A stretch of DNA of 64,000 nucleotides from Hyphomicrobiaceae bacterium (GTDB lineage Bacteria; Pseudomonadota; Alphaproteobacteria; Rhizobiales; Xanthobacteraceae). Of the stretch, positions 20,063-29,484 are shown one piece after another. The DNA lies in the NCBI GenBank assembly GCA_021324465.1, contig JAJPJB010000042.1, forward strand, positions 38,621 to 102,620, read 5' to 3'. The notes under the pieces were generated by a model, which ran no database searches, was not told the origin of the DNA, and was given only the letters and a program-made list of their open reading frames with translations. The translations under genes and the position numbers were made by a program. Numbering within the stretch: the first letter of the stretch is position 1; each line of letters starts with the position of its first letter.

Positions 20063-21363
20063 CCGACTTCTCCCCTCGCGAAATTGTCTCCGAGCTCGAC
20101 CGCTACATCGTCGGCCAAGCCGATGCCAAGCGTGCCGTCGCCATTGCCTTGCGCAATCGCTGGCGACGGCTGCAGCTTGACGAGCGGCTGCGCGAAGAGG
20201 TGCTGCCGAAGAACATTCTGATGATCGGGCCAACCGGTGTCGGCAAGACCGAGATTTCGCGACGGCTGGCAAAGCTTGCCGGAGCGCCGTTTTTGAAGGT
20301 CGAGGCGACAAAATTCACCGAGGTCGGCTATGTCGGCCGCGATGTCGAGCAGATCGTGCGGGACCTTGTCGAGGTTGCGATCACGCTGACGCGCGATAAG
20401 AAGCGCAAGGACGTGCGCGCGCGAGCGCAGAAGGCCGCCGAGGACCGCGTGCTTGATGCGCTGGTCGGCGCCAGTGCCAGCGCTTCGACCAAGGACACGT
20501 TCCGCAAGAAGCTGCGCGCCGGCGAACTCGATGACAAAGAGATCGAGATTGAAGTGCAGGCGCAGGGCGGGCTGCCGATGTTCGATATTCCCGGCATGCC
20601 TGGCGCGCAGATGGGAGCGATCTCGATCGGCGATATTTTCGGCAAGCTCGGCGGTGGCCGAACCAAGACGCGGCGCGTCACTGTTCACGATTCCTATGAC
20701 ATCCTGATCAACGAGGAATCCGACAAGCTTCTCGACACCGACCAGCTGACGCAAGAAGCCATCAAAGCGGTCGAGAACAACGGCATCGTGTTCCTTGACG
20801 AAATCGACAAGATCTGCGCGCGTGACGGCCGCGCCGGCGCCGACGTGTCGCGCGAGGGTGTGCAGCGCGACTTGCTGCCGCTGATCGAAGGTACCACTGT
20901 CGCCACGAAACACGGATCGGTGAAGACTGACCACATTTTGTTCATCGCTTCGGGCGCCTTCCACATTTCGAAACCGTCCGATCTGCTGCCCGAGCTGCAG
21001 GGCCGGCTGCCGATCCGCGTTGAGCTCAAGCCGCTGACCCGCGACGATTTTCGCCGCATTCTGACCGAGCCGGAAGCTTCCCTGATCAAGCAATATGTGG
21101 CGCTGATGGGCACCGAAGGCGTCACGCTCGAATTCTCCGAAGACGCGATCGATGCGGTGGCTGACGTGGCGGTTGCGGTGAATTCGAGCGTCGAAAATAT
21201 CGGTGCGCGCCGTTTGCAAACTGTCATGGAGCGCGTGCTCGATGACGTGTCGTTCGGCGCGCCCGATCGCTCAGGCGACACCGTGCGCATCGATGCTGAT
21301 TACGTGCACAAGCATGTCGGCGATCTGGCGAAGAACGCCGATCTGAGCCGCTTTATCCTCTAG
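20059..21363 (+). CDS. hslU: HslU, AAA+ unfoldase of the HslUV protease
   Basis: A 434-residue Clp/Hsp100-type ATPase. Walker A is GPTGVGKT (residues 57-64), after [20 protein letters not shown]. The intermediate domain spans roughly residues 110-230, and Walker B is [12 protein letters not shown]. Then come [15 protein letters not shown] (sensor and arginine-finger region) and a C-terminal tail ending NADLSRFIL, the kind that docks into HslV. The ATG at 20059 overlaps the GNAT stop (ATGA); an in-frame ATG three codons earlier is also possible. Confidence 0.96.
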   Translation: MTDFSPREIVSELDRYIVGQADAKRAVAIALRNRWRRLQLDERLREEVLPKNILMIGPTGVGKTEISRRLAKLAGAPFLKVEATKFTEVGYVGRDVEQIVRDLVEVAITLTRDKKRKDVRARAQKAAEDRVLDALVGASASASTKDTFRKKLRAGELDDKEIEIEVQAQGGLPMFDIPGMPGAQMGAISIGDIFGKLGGGRTKTRRVTVHDSYDILINEESDKLLDTDQLTQEAIKAVENNGIVFLDEIDKICARDGRAGADVSREGVQRDLLPLIEGTTVATKHGSVKTDHILFIASGAFHISKPSDLLPELQGRLPIRVELKPLTRDDFRRILTEPEASLIKQYVALMGTEGVTLEFSEDAIDAVADVAVAVNSSVENIGARRLQTVMERVLDDVSFGAPDRSGDTVRIDADYVHKHVGDLAKNADLSRFIL

Positions 21364-21375
21364 CTGGCTGGGACC

Positions 21376-21561
21376 TCAGTCCGTTGCCGTCGCGAGCAGA
21401 TGGTCGAGCCGAGTGCTCGCCGGTACCAGATCCGCCCGCTCTGCGCGATTGATTTCGCGGATCATCGCCATCCATTGCTCCACCTGCGCCAGCATCTTCG
21501 AATCACTGATTGGCGCGCGCGCAGCCTCGATCTTGGCGGACGAAGCGGGAACATCGGTCAT
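21376..21561 (-). CDS. small hypothetical protein (61 aa)
   Basis: A 61-residue frame beginning MTDVPASSAKIEAARAPISD. The second half, VEQWMAMIREINRAERADLVPASTRLDHLL, looks like an amphipathic helix. A GGAG site lies about 10 nt upstream. It is on the minus strand, convergent with hslU. I know no family for it. Alanine-, arginine- and glutamate-rich composition and a plausible ribosome site make it likely to be real, but it is short. Confidence 0.42.
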   Translation of the reverse strand: MTDVPASSAKIEAARAPISDSKMLAQVEQWMAMIREINRAERADLVPASTRLDHLLATATD

Positions 21562-21653
21562 AACGGCACTACTCCGACAACGCTACAGACATCCTTTCTC
21601 GCCGACGAAGGTGGCCGTTTCGTGCGGATAATTTGACAATCTTCATTTTAAGG

Positions 21654-22202
21654 TTAACGAATTCGCCGCAATCGCACATAAAGCGCGCCCGCTCCGCCGT
21701 GCGCCACATGCGCCTCGGCAAAGCCGACGACGAGCGCGCGAAAGTTCGGCAGCGCAAGCCACAGCGGCACCTGTCGCCGCAGCACGCCGCGCTCGCGCTC
21801 AACATCGCCGGATTTTTCCGTCCCCTTCCCGGTCACGATGAGCACCAAGCGGGCGCCATCCGCCTGCGCCCGGCGCAAAAAGGACAACAGCCTGCGATGT
21901 GCCTCGCTTTGTGTCATTCCGTGCAAATCGATGCGCGCATCGATCGCCTGCCGGCCGCGCGCAACCTGTTGCCTCTGCCGCCGATCGAGCGGCGCCGGAG
22001 ATGGCGGCTTTTTTGAAGGCGGCGCCTGTGACCGTTTCGGCGTGGCGCGCGGCGTTTCAGCCGTCTCGCCCTTTATGGCGGCCGCCGCTTCAGGCTTCTC
22101 GGATTGGAATTTAGCCTCGGTTTGACGGAGCGGCGCAACCGAGCGCACAAAGCCGCTCCACAGCGCGCGCTCCGCATCGGTCAGCTGACGGCGGCGCCTC
22201 AT
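21654..22202 (-). CDS. Smr domain protein
   Basis: A 182-residue protein with a charged, proline-rich N-terminal half and a C-terminal Smr (small MutS-related) domain. Diagnostic parts are IDARIDLHGMTQSEAHRRL, VLIVTGKGTEKSG and HGGAGALYVRLRR. Smr domains are nicking nucleases or nucleic-acid-binding modules; stand-alone versions in proteobacteria are poorly characterised. It overlaps the end of mltA by 4 nt (ATGA), so it is probably translated from the mltA message. Confidence 0.92.
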   Translation of the reverse strand: MRRRRQLTDAERALWSGFVRSVAPLRQTEAKFQSEKPEAAAAIKGETAETPRATPKRSQAPPSKKPPSPAPLDRRQRQQVARGRQAIDARIDLHGMTQSEAHRRLLSFLRRAQADGARLVLIVTGKGTEKSGDVERERGVLRRQVPLWLALPNFRALVVGFAEAHVAHGGAGALYVRLRRIR

Positions 22203-23617
22203 TTTCTTTGTCGCGCAATGGCCTTCGCCTTCGGCGCCCCTGCCGGCGCGATTGCGGGTCTGGCTTCGGGCAAAGGGACATCTTGCGCGGTCAGGTCTGC
22301 AGGAGGCGGATCGGTTGCGTCCGGCAGCGCCGTGGGATCATCCATCGTACTGGTGGCGAAACTAAACGGGCCGGGCCGCTCCGGCGGCAGCGGGATATCG
22401 CGGCCGGCTTCGACTGGATCGAGTGCACGCGGCAGCAGCATGACGAAACCGCCGGTATGTTTGATGCGTCCGGCAATGCGCGCGGCTTCATCGCCAGCAC
22501 CGAAATAAATGTCGGCGCGTGCCGGGCCGACAATCGCCGAACCGGTATCCTGGGCGATCATCAGACGGTCAAATTTGGTTGCCGCCTTTTCGCCAGCGAT
22601 CGGCAAGGCGGCCTGGATGAAGAACGGCGTGCCGTAGGCATGCAGCGAACGGTCCACGGCGATCGAGCGGCCGGGCATGAGCTGCACGCCCTCGCCGCCG
22701 ACTGCTTCATCTTCGTTGGCGAGATTGGTAATGCGAAAAAAAACATAGGACCTGTTCTGCCGGCGCACATCTTTAGCCTGATCGGGATTGGCCTCCATCC
22801 AGTCGCGGATGCTTTGCATCGACACCTGGTCCTTGGTCATGATCTTGCTGTCGACCAGAACGCGACCGACCGGCGTATAGGGCCAGCCGTTGTGAGAGTC
22901 GTAATTCACGCGCAAGATGGTGCCGTCCTCGAGCCTGATACGCGCCGATCCCTGGATCTGGGCGAACAGGACGTCGACCTGGTCGCGCAGATAGCAGATT
23001 TCCAGATGCCAGCCGTCGAGTGCGCCGTCCTCGATTTCCGCGCGCGTATAATACGGCACGATCTTGCGCCGGCCGACTCGACGGCCGACAAACACACCCT
23101 TGCTCGGGAACACGTCGCCAAGCTTGCGCCGTCCCGACGCGACGAGATTCGGCGGACGGCGATAAAGCGGCGCCGTAAATTCGCCGGTCGGCACACGCGA
23201 TCCGTCCATGATCGGCTCGTAATAGCCGGTGAGAAAGCCGTCCGTGTCACCGAGCTTATTGATGCGGATCGGCGCAAAATTCTCCTCGAAGAATTTTTTG
23301 GCACCCTCGTCGTCGAGCGGAATCGCCGCTTTAGCGCGGACGCAGATATCCTTCAGCGCGGCGGGAATTGCCGGAAGCTCTCGCGTTTGTCGTTGCTTGG
23401 CGTCGAGAGTTCGGCAGCTTGATAGGAAGGCGGCGAAGGCCGCGGCATGATCATCGTCGTTCCAGCCCTCGAGCTCCGCCCAATCGACTGGCTGATATTG
23501 CGTGTCCGGGAATGTGATCGGCTGGCGCTCCTGCCCGAAAGCGCGGCCATGCGCGGCGACAAAAATGCCGACAACGCCCGCGAGCAGGATCAGCAGACGA
23601 ACGCCGTACGCCGCCAT
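22199..23617 (-). CDS. mltA: membrane-bound lytic murein transglycosylase A
   Basis: A 472-residue cell-wall enzyme that cleaves peptidoglycan to 1,6-anhydromuropeptides. A signal sequence (LLILLAGVVGIFVAAHGRAFG) is followed by the MltA barrel, with DGFLTGYYEPIMDGS and the RIRLEDGTILRVNYDSHNG block. The 3D domain carries the AQDTGSAIVGPARADIYFG aspartates. No lipobox Cys is seen, unlike E. coli MltA, so it may be a soluble or signal-anchored periplasmic form. It lies 4 nt after the Tim44-like gene and overlaps the Smr gene. Confidence 0.93.
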   Translation of the reverse strand: MAAYGVRLLILLAGVVGIFVAAHGRAFGQERQPITFPDTQYQPVDWAELEGWNDDDHAAAFAAFLSSCRTLDAKQRQTRELPAIPAALKDICVRAKAAIPLDDEGAKKFFEENFAPIRINKLGDTDGFLTGYYEPIMDGSRVPTGEFTAPLYRRPPNLVASGRRKLGDVFPSKGVFVGRRVGRRKIVPYYTRAEIEDGALDGWHLEICYLRDQVDVLFAQIQGSARIRLEDGTILRVNYDSHNGWPYTPVGRVLVDSKIMTKDQVSMQSIRDWMEANPDQAKDVRRQNRSYVFFRITNLANEDEAVGGEGVQLMPGRSIAVDRSLHAYGTPFFIQAALPIAGEKAATKFDRLMIAQDTGSAIVGPARADIYFGAGDEAARIAGRIKHTGGFVMLLPRALDPVEAGRDIPLPPERPGPFSFATSTMDDPTALPDATDPPPADLTAQDVPLPEARPAIAPAGAPKAKAIARQRK

Positions 23618-23621
23618 CGCC

Positions 23622-24344
23622 TCACTGCCCGGATTCGGTCGCGATCACTTTCCAGTTTGGATCGCGCGAGGAAATGTCGCGCGCAAAGGTCCACACGTCC
23701 GTCACGTCGATGACCTTCTCGGCATTGCCTTCGACCACCGTGCCGGCGCGGTCGCGCGTTGCGCTTATGAGTTTTGAAAGAAAGCGAACCGTCACTTGCG
23801 CGGTGCGATTGCGCAATTCGGCGGCGGTGATCATGGAACTGTCAATCGACACGAATCGCGTCTCGGCACTTTCGCCGCGGCGCTCGCGCTCAGTAATCGC
23901 GGTGTCAAAGCCGTCAAACACTTCCCGTGACAAGAGGCTGCGCAATTGGCGGCGGTCGCCGCTGGCAAAGGCCGTCACGATCATCTCGTACGCCGCGCGC
24001 GCGCCGGCAATGAAATGCCGGCCGTCAAAGCTCTGATCGGCGGCGGCAATCGCATCAAGCCCCGCGGCCACGCCCGAACCGCCTTCGGCAATGTCCTTCC
24101 ACCGATCGGCAGGCGAGGTTGGCGCGGCCTCGGTCGGCCGCGCTACAGTCTCCGGAGGACGCTGCGGCAGAGTAACGACCTTGTCGCTGGCCGGCGGGCT
24201 GCGCACCACATCGCGTGCCGAATAGGGATCATAAGGCGGCCGTTCCCGGCCCGTCCGCTGACCCAGGACGCTGCGCAGGCGCAGGAAAATGAACACGGCA
24301 AGCGCCAGGAAAATGATGGTATAAATGTCGAACACGTCAGGCAT
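23622..24344 (-). CDS. Tim44/TimA domain inner-membrane protein
   Basis: A 240-residue protein starting MPDVFDIYTIIFLALAVFIFLRLRSVLGQRTG, a single N-terminal membrane helix with the family's conserved RLRxxLGxRTG stretch. A proline-rich linker precedes a C-terminal Tim44 domain (AYEMIVTAFASGDRRQLRSLL, then VWTFARDISSRDPNWKVIAT). Bacterial Tim44-like proteins are linked to membrane-protein quality control, but a specific role is not established. The start at 24344 is used; an in-frame extension of 18 codons has no family match. Confidence 0.92.
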   Translation of the reverse strand: MPDVFDIYTIIFLALAVFIFLRLRSVLGQRTGRERPPYDPYSARDVVRSPPASDKVVTLPQRPPETVARPTEAAPTSPADRWKDIAEGGSGVAAGLDAIAAADQSFDGRHFIAGARAAYEMIVTAFASGDRRQLRSLLSREVFDGFDTAITERERRGESAETRFVSIDSSMITAAELRNRTAQVTVRFLSKLISATRDRAGTVVEGNAEKVIDVTDVWTFARDISSRDPNWKVIATESGQ

Positions 24345-24747
24345 TCTTTCGGCGTCGCTGGTAGCGGGAACGGTACAACCGCAGGGGTCCGAACTCACCG
24401 CCGGAGGAAACCGGGTCCCTCGGGATATGTAGGCACGCCTTTCTCCAGGTACAGCCTTGGCGCCAATTCGTGGCCGATAATCGTGACCTTAGCGTGCCGA
24501 CGCTGAAGATTAAACCTTCGCCGGGCTGGCGCCAATCGCGGATGCACCCCTCTTCGACATGCTTTTGGGAGAACGGACGAATTTGCCAGCCGAATCATAC
24601 CGCCCGGCCGGGCGGCGGATCGGCATTGTTCGCCTCAATGGCCTGTGTTAGCCAAGCCGGCGGTCAAGGTCTGTTAATCAAGTCACGCCATGAGCCAAGG
24701 CCGAATACGGGGCCAAAGCCGTGCGCGGTCGCCGGAGATCAAAGAGT
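24345..24747. other. 403-bp intergenic gap, no gene recognised
   Basis: This divergent gap separates the Tim44-like gene (minus) from secB (plus). Open frames here are short, arginine- and proline-rich, and show no family motif. An fxsA gene is often found next to secB in related genomes, but no FxsA-like membrane sequence is visible. The gap presumably holds both promoters. Confidence 0.6.
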
Positions 24748-25251
24748 ATGTCAGCGACCAATGGCGGGCCCGACCCGCAAGCCGGAACATTGCAGATGCC
24801 GATGCCGCAGATCGGCATGGTCACCCAATACGTGAAGGACTTTTCCTTCGAGAATCCGAACGCGCCGCGCTCGATGGCGCCGAGCACCCAGCAGCCCGGC
24901 ATCAATATCAATATCGGGGTCGAGGCGGCGCCGCTGACCGAGAGTGATTGCGAGGTAACGCTGCGCCTGGATGGCCGTGCCGAATCGCAGGGTTTGCTGC
25001 TGTTCAGCTTCGAGCTGCTCTATTGCGGCGTGTTCCGCGTCATCAATGTGCCGGCCGACAGCCTTCAGCCGACCATCATGATCGAGTGCCCGCGGCTTTT
25101 GTTTCCATTCGCCCGCGAGATCATCGCGACGGCGACCCGCAACGGTGGCTTTCCGCCGCTCATGCTGGAGCCGGTAGACTTCGCCGCGCTGTACCGTCAG
25201 CGCATGGCCAGCGCGCAGGGTTCGCCGGCATTTCCGATGAATCCGAACTAA
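24748..25251 (+). CDS. secB: protein-export chaperone SecB
   Basis: A 167-residue tetrameric chaperone that holds preproteins for SecA. The conserved core includes [50 protein letters not shown] and [20 protein letters not shown] with [17 protein letters not shown]. The ATG at 24748 has a GGAGA site about 9 nt upstream. It converges with dnaQ, the two stop codons overlapping by 4 nt. Confidence 0.97.
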   Translation: MSATNGGPDPQAGTLQMPMPQIGMVTQYVKDFSFENPNAPRSMAPSTQQPGININIGVEAAPLTESDCEVTLRLDGRAESQGLLLFSFELLYCGVFRVINVPADSLQPTIMIECPRLLFPFAREIIATATRNGGFPPLMLEPVDFAALYRQRMASAQGSPAFPMNPN

Positions 25252-25943
25252 TCCAGGCTTACGTAATCGCGCCAGATCGCGTTTTCGCCCAGGCTGGCAA
25301 CAAAGCGACGATGCGCGGCACGCTCCTCATCCGAGATTCGGGGCGGAAGCGGCGCGGGCCGTTCTCGCAACACGATCGGTTCGCCCGTAACGCGAATCGG
25401 AGCTGCGGTTTGCGACAGAATCAGTTGCGCTTGGCGCGCACCAATGAGCTCGATATAGACCTCGGCGAGCAGTTCCGCATCGAGCAGCGCGCCATGCTTG
25501 GTGCGACGCGAATTGTCTATGGCGTAGCGCGCGCAGAGATCGTCCAGCCGATTGGGGCTGCCGGGATGTTTGCGGCGCGCCAACAAAAGCGTGTCCACGA
25601 TACGGTCGCGGCCGAGTGGCGTGTATCCAGCGCGTTCGAGCTCGGCATTGAGAAAACTCAGGTCGAACATCGCGTTATGGGCGACCAGCTGCGCGTCGCC
25701 AAGAAAGCCGACAAGCTCTTCCACTCGCGCAGCGAAGCGGGGCTTGTCGAGAAGAAATTGGGCCGACAGGCCGTGAATCTTAAAGGCCTGTTCCGGCATA
25801 TCCCGTTCCGGATTGAAGTAGCTGTGGAAGGTCCGCCCGGTCGGGAATCGATTAATCAGTTCGATGCAGCCGATTTCCACCAACCGATCGCCCTGAAAAG
25901 GATCGAGGCCGGTGGTTTCGGTATCAAAAACAACTTCACGCAT
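25248..25943 (-). CDS. dnaQ: DNA polymerase III epsilon subunit (proofreading 3'-5' exonuclease)
   Basis: A 231-residue DnaQ exonuclease. Exo I is VVFDTETTG with catalytic D7 and E9. Exo II is [17 protein letters not shown], and Exo III is in the [21 protein letters not shown] region with the general-base His. The last 50 residues hold the segment that normally binds the polymerase alpha subunit. The ATG at 25943 matches the family N-terminus. A GTG at 25985 overlapping the coaE stop (GTGA) is an alternative that adds 14 residues. It is the last gene of ppsR-maf-coaE-dnaQ. Confidence 0.95.
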   Translation of the reverse strand: MREVVFDTETTGLDPFQGDRLVEIGCIELINRFPTGRTFHSYFNPERDMPEQAFKIHGLSAQFLLDKPRFAARVEELVGFLGDAQLVAHNAMFDLSFLNAELERAGYTPLGRDRIVDTLLLARRKHPGSPNRLDDLCARYAIDNSRRTKHGALLDAELLAEVYIELIGARQAQLILSQTAAPIRVTGEPIVLRERPAPLPPRISDEERAAHRRFVASLGENAIWRDYVSLD

Positions 25944-25981
25944 TGATTCGTAGGTCCGCCACGCTTCGGCCTCGGTGCGAA

Positions 25982-26596
25982 TCACCGAGGCCGTGGAATC
26001 ATTTTAGCGACCTTTTGCAAAATATCGCGGATTTGTGCGCGCGCATGCTCGAAAGTCTGTGAACTGTCGATAACGAAATCGGCGCGTTGGCGCTTCTCAG
26101 CATCCGGCATCTGCTTGGCCAATATCGCGGCGAGCTTTTCATCGGTCATACCCGGCCGCTCGAAAGCGCGCCGGCGCTGAATATCGGCAGGAGCGGAGAC
26201 GACGACCACGGCATCGCAGCCGCGATCGACGCCCGTCTCGAATAGAAGGGGCACGTCGAGCACGACCACAGGATCGCCGCGGGCTTGCGCTTGCGCCAAG
26301 AAATTCTCGCGTGAGGCGGTCACCATGGGATGCACGATGGCTTCAAGCCGCGCAATGGCGGCAGGGTCGTTGAGCACCATCGTCGCAAGCTTGTCGCGAT
26401 CGACTTTTCCGCCGGACGTCGAGCCGGGAAATGCCTGTTCGATCAGCGGCACTGCCTCGCCTTCGTAAAGCGAGTGCACCACGGCATCCGAATCGTGAAC
26501 CGGCACGCCCGCTTCCGCAAAGAAGCGCGCCGCGGTCGATTTACCCATGCCGAGCGAGCCCGTCAGACAAAGCACAAATGGTCGCTGTTCGCTCAT
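25982..26596 (-). CDS. coaE: dephospho-CoA kinase
   Basis: A 204-residue kinase for the final step of coenzyme A synthesis. The P-loop is LTGSLGMGKST (K19), followed by VHDSDAVVHSLYE, the ARLEAIVHPMV block and VVLDVPLLFETGVD. The start ATG at 26596 overlaps the maf stop (ATGA); an in-frame ATG four codons earlier is also possible. The order ppsR-maf-coaE-dnaQ is common near alphaproteobacterial origins. Confidence 0.96.
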   Translation of the reverse strand: MSEQRPFVLCLTGSLGMGKSTAARFFAEAGVPVHDSDAVVHSLYEGEAVPLIEQAFPGSTSGGKVDRDKLATMVLNDPAAIARLEAIVHPMVTASRENFLAQAQARGDPVVVLDVPLLFETGVDRGCDAVVVVSAPADIQRRRAFERPGMTDEKLAAILAKQMPDAEKRQRADFVIDSSQTFEHARAQIRDILQKVAKMIPRPR

Positions 26597-27216
26597 TGTG
26601 CGAGGCATCCTCGCTGACGCAGAAAGTTCAGCGCGGCCAAAAGCGGCAGGCCGAGAACTGTAAAATAATCGCCCTCGATCCGATCAAAGAGCTGGATGCC
26701 GCAATCTTCCAGCTGATAGCCGCCGACGCTGCCCGTCGCCGCATCACCTATGGCGTCGAGATACAAGTCCAGAAATTCCTCGGAGAACGCGCGCATGGTA
26801 AGCCGCGCCATGCTGACATGTTCGAACAAAACGGTTCCGTCCTGGGCAAAGGCGATGGCAGAATGAAGCTCATGAGTCTGCCCGGACAGCTGGCGAAGCT
26901 GGTCGCGTGCGGCAGAACGATCGGCCGGCTTGGAAAAGCACCTGCCCTCGACTGCCAGGACTTGATCGGCCCCCAGGACCAATCGGCCGCCATGAGACCT
27001 GGCTACCGCTGCTGCTTTCTCACATGCCAGATGAAGCGCGATGGCATCCGGCGACTGCGCGGTGACATTGCTCTGTAGTCTCCGTTCATCGAGGTCAGCC
27101 GGACAGACGTCGATCGGAACGCCCGCCGCCCGCAGCAGCATCTGCCGCACTTGGCTTCGCGACGCCAATACAAGCGGCTTTTGCGCGCGCCACAGACCTT
27201 GAGCGGCCGTGATCAC
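26593..27216 (-). CDS. maf: Maf-like nucleoside triphosphate pyrophosphatase
   Basis: A 207-residue Maf/ITPase-like enzyme predicted to hydrolyse non-canonical or methylated nucleotides. The N-terminal signature [18 protein letters not shown] departs from the usual SPRR (here SQVR), and the active-site Asp is in [40 protein letters not shown] block closes the fold. Translation starts at GTG 27216, overlapping the ppsR stop (GTGA). The substrate type cannot be told from sequence alone. Confidence 0.92.
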   Translation of the reverse strand: MITAAQGLWRAQKPLVLASRSQVRQMLLRAAGVPIDVCPADLDERRLQSNVTAQSPDAIALHLACEKAAAVARSHGGRLVLGADQVLAVEGRCFSKPADRSAARDQLRQLSGQTHELHSAIAFAQDGTVLFEHVSMARLTMRAFSEEFLDLYLDAIGDAATGSVGGYQLEDCGIQLFDRIEGDYFTVLGLPLLAALNFLRQRGCLAQ

Positions 27217-28049
27217 GACGCCCGCTGCCTGCGGCGCTCGGCAAGGTAGGCAAGCACAGCGGCCGCGGTTTCTTCGATCGATCGGCGCGTGACGTCAATT
27301 GCCGGCCAATTGTGCCGCGCGCACAATTTCCGCGAGGCGGCGATTTCCTCGGCCACCGCCTGACGATCGACATATTGATCGTCTTCCCGCTGTACTTTCA
27401 GCCCCAGCAGACGGTTTTGCCGAATTTGCACGATGCGCTCAGGCGTCGCATAGAGGCCGACCACAAGCGGATGTTGCAAGCCTTCAACCTGAGGCGGCAA
27501 GGGCACGCCTGGCACGAGTGGAATATTGGCGGTTTTGACGCCGCGATTGGCCAGGTAGATCGACGTCGGTGTCTTCGACGTGCGCGAGACCCCGATCAGG
27601 ACAACATCTGCCTCTTCGAGATCGTCGGCGTGCTGGCCATCGTCATGGAGCATTGTATAGTTGAGTGCATCGATGCGGCGAAAATATTCAGCATTCAATG
27701 TATGCTGGGCGCCGACTTTATGGGTAGATTCTGCACCCAGATAGGCCTGGAACAGGTGCAGGACGGGTCCGAGGATCGATAAACACGGCAGACCAAGCTC
27801 ACGGCACTTGTTCTCAAGCTTCTCAACCAGATTCTCCTCGATCAGGGTGTAGAGAATGATGCCGGGTGACTCCTCGATTTCGGCCAAAACACGATCGAGC
27901 TGCTTGATGGTTCGCACCAATGGATAGACGTGCTCGACGGGCATCACCTTGGCGTATTGAGCAGCCGCTGCCCGCGCGACGGTGATCAGTGTTTCACCGG
28001 TAGCGTCCGAGATCAGGTGCAAATGGAAATAGCCGGGAGTATGAGGCAT
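27213..28049 (-). CDS. PpsR/PDRP family bifunctional kinase/phosphorylase (DUF299)
   Basis: A 278-residue DUF299 protein, the family that regulates phosphoenolpyruvate synthase or pyruvate phosphate dikinase by ADP-dependent phosphorylation and Pi-dependent dephosphorylation. Diagnostic parts are [14 protein letters not shown], the P-loop-like [18 protein letters not shown], and [17 protein letters not shown]. In several alphaproteobacteria this gene lies across the replication origin from hemE, as here. The target dikinase is not in the window. It heads a four-gene run with overlapping ends. Confidence 0.94.
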   Translation of the reverse strand: MPHTPGYFHLHLISDATGETLITVARAAAAQYAKVMPVEHVYPLVRTIKQLDRVLAEIEESPGIILYTLIEENLVEKLENKCRELGLPCLSILGPVLHLFQAYLGAESTHKVGAQHTLNAEYFRRIDALNYTMLHDDGQHADDLEEADVVLIGVSRTSKTPTSIYLANRGVKTANIPLVPGVPLPPQVEGLQHPLVVGLYATPERIVQIRQNRLLGLKVQREDDQYVDRQAVAEEIAASRKLCARHNWPAIDVTRRSIEETAAAVLAYLAERRRQRAS

Positions 28050-28411
28050 CGAAGCTCGGAAACCTTTTTAACAACCTGTCAACAAATAGGGAGAAGGCCA
28101 TGGCTTTGCTCTGGCTGCAAGGCCGATGGGTGCACTCCTGCCGACGCCGTCCACATGCGTCCCCTGCCAGAATAAGCTCGAAAGGACCAAGTCGTTCAGC
28201 GGTGAAGTGTGGACAGCCTGCTAGAAACTCTACCCAAAAGCATTGCACCGGCCCGATTCCAGCCATTTGTGCGACACCGATGCCATGCTCAATCGGACTG
28301 TGGGGATATGTGCACGGGTCGTGGACAGTGTGTGAAGGAAAAGGAATGAGTCCAATCAACCGTCCAAGTACTACAACAGATTCTAAGATTCTATTTTGAC
28401 TAGGATAGAAC
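28050..28411. other. predicted chromosomal replication origin (oriC)
   Basis: This 362-bp divergent region lies between the DUF299 gene and hemE, the position of the origin in Caulobacter and Rickettsia. DnaA-box-like sites share a GTGGAC core: TGTGGACAG at 28208-28216, CGTGGACAG at 28320-28328 and CCGTCCACA (reverse) at 28147-28155. A TGGGGA weak-box-like site lies at 28301-28306. Four GANTC methylation sites occur at 28255, 28348, 28379 and 28387, the last two inside a perfect AGATTCTA direct repeat. The stretch 28370-28410 beside hemE is AT-rich and could unwind. Genes on both sides are transcribed away. None of the boxes is a perfect TTATCCACA, so the call rests mainly on synteny plus this clustering. 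Confidence 0.72.
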
Positions 28412-29461
28412 GTGTCCGATCATCCGAGTATAAAACCTTTTCTTCGTGTCCTGGCCGGCGAACAAACTGCGATTCCGCCGATTTGGCTGATGCGTCAAGC
28501 GGGACGGTATCTTCCGGAATATCGAGCGATCCGCGAGCGGAAAGAAAGCTTTCTCGAATTGTGTCTCGATCCGAAAATGGCGGCAGAGGTGACGTTGCAG
28601 CCAATCCGCCGCTTTCGTTTCGATGCCGCTATTTTGTTTTCCGATATTCTGATCATACCATATGCGTTGGGACAGCATGTGACTTTCGAGACCGGCGAAG
28701 GACCGCGGCTCGACGCACTCGACAGCCCATCAGCACTTGGCCGCTTACGTTATCAACTCGACGACAAGGTACTGTCATCGGTTTATGAGGCGATCGAATT
28801 GGTCAAAGCTCGGTTGCCGCCGGAGGTCGCCCTGCTGGGCTTTTGTGGTGCGCCATGGACGGTTGCAACCTATATGGTCGCCGGCTTTGGCACCGTTGAT
28901 CAGATTCCGGCGCGGCAATTCGCCTATAGTCATCCCGAAGCGTTCGGCAGGTTGATCGAGCAATTGGTTGAAGCCTCTACGGCTCACTTAATTGGCCAGT
29001 TCAAAGCCGGCGTCGATGCAGTCCAGATCTTTGATACGTGGGCTGGCGTGCTGCCTGCGGCAGAATTCCACAAATGGTGCGTCGAGCCTTGCCAAAAAAT
29101 CGTGAGTGCCGTGCGCGAGCATATTCCGGACGCCAGGATCATCGGTTTTCCCCGCGGTGCGGGAACAAAGCTTGGGCTATACATTGAGAAAACCGCTGTC
29201 GATGCGGTCGGACTCGATTGGATGGTCGATTTCGATTTCGGCCGACAGATTCAAAAGCGGCGGCCGATCCAAGGCAATCTGGACCCGCTGGTATTGGCGG
29301 TCGGCGGTGATGCGCTTGATCGTGCTGTGGATCAGACTCTGGAGGCTTTTGCAGCTGGACCGTTCGTGTTCAATCTCGGCCACGGCGTGCTGCCGCAAAC
29401 ACCAGTGGCCCATGTTGAGCAATTGCTGGCGCGGGTGCGCGGTTGGTCCAGTCGTGCCTGA
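28412..29461 (+). CDS. hemE: uroporphyrinogen decarboxylase
   Basis: A 349-residue heme-pathway enzyme that converts uroporphyrinogen III to coproporphyrinogen III. The signature PPIWLMRQAGRYLPEYRAIR is present near the N-terminus, followed by FRFDAAILFSDILIIPYALG, GFCGAPWTVATYMV, the QIFDTWAGVLP block and NLGHGVLPQTP. Translation starts at GTG 28412 with AGGAT about 6 nt upstream. It is the first gene right of the putative origin, followed 23 nt later by hemJ. Confidence 0.97.
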   Translation: MSDHPSIKPFLRVLAGEQTAIPPIWLMRQAGRYLPEYRAIRERKESFLELCLDPKMAAEVTLQPIRRFRFDAAILFSDILIIPYALGQHVTFETGEGPRLDALDSPSALGRLRYQLDDKVLSSVYEAIELVKARLPPEVALLGFCGAPWTVATYMVAGFGTVDQIPARQFAYSHPEAFGRLIEQLVEASTAHLIGQFKAGVDAVQIFDTWAGVLPAAEFHKWCVEPCQKIVSAVREHIPDARIIGFPRGAGTKLGLYIEKTAVDAVGLDWMVDFDFGRQIQKRRPIQGNLDPLVLAVGGDALDRAVDQTLEAFAAGPFVFNLGHGVLPQTPVAHVEQLLARVRGWSSRA

Positions 29462-29484
29462 TTCGTCAAAGCTGGGAACGTGCA

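Noticed and set aside
19981..21219. 412-codon open frame antisense to hslU
   Set aside because: HslU Walker motifs define the plus-strand gene; the antisense frame has none.
22208..23422. 404-codon open frame antisense to mltA
   Set aside because: It is composition-driven; MltA and 3D motifs are clear on the minus strand.
24345..24747. fxsA gene expected next to secB
   Set aside because: No frame shows an FxsA-like run of membrane helices; the gap seems truly gene-free.
24948..25946. 332-codon plus-strand frame across secB and dnaQ
   Set aside because: It overlaps two well-identified genes in other frames and resembles neither.
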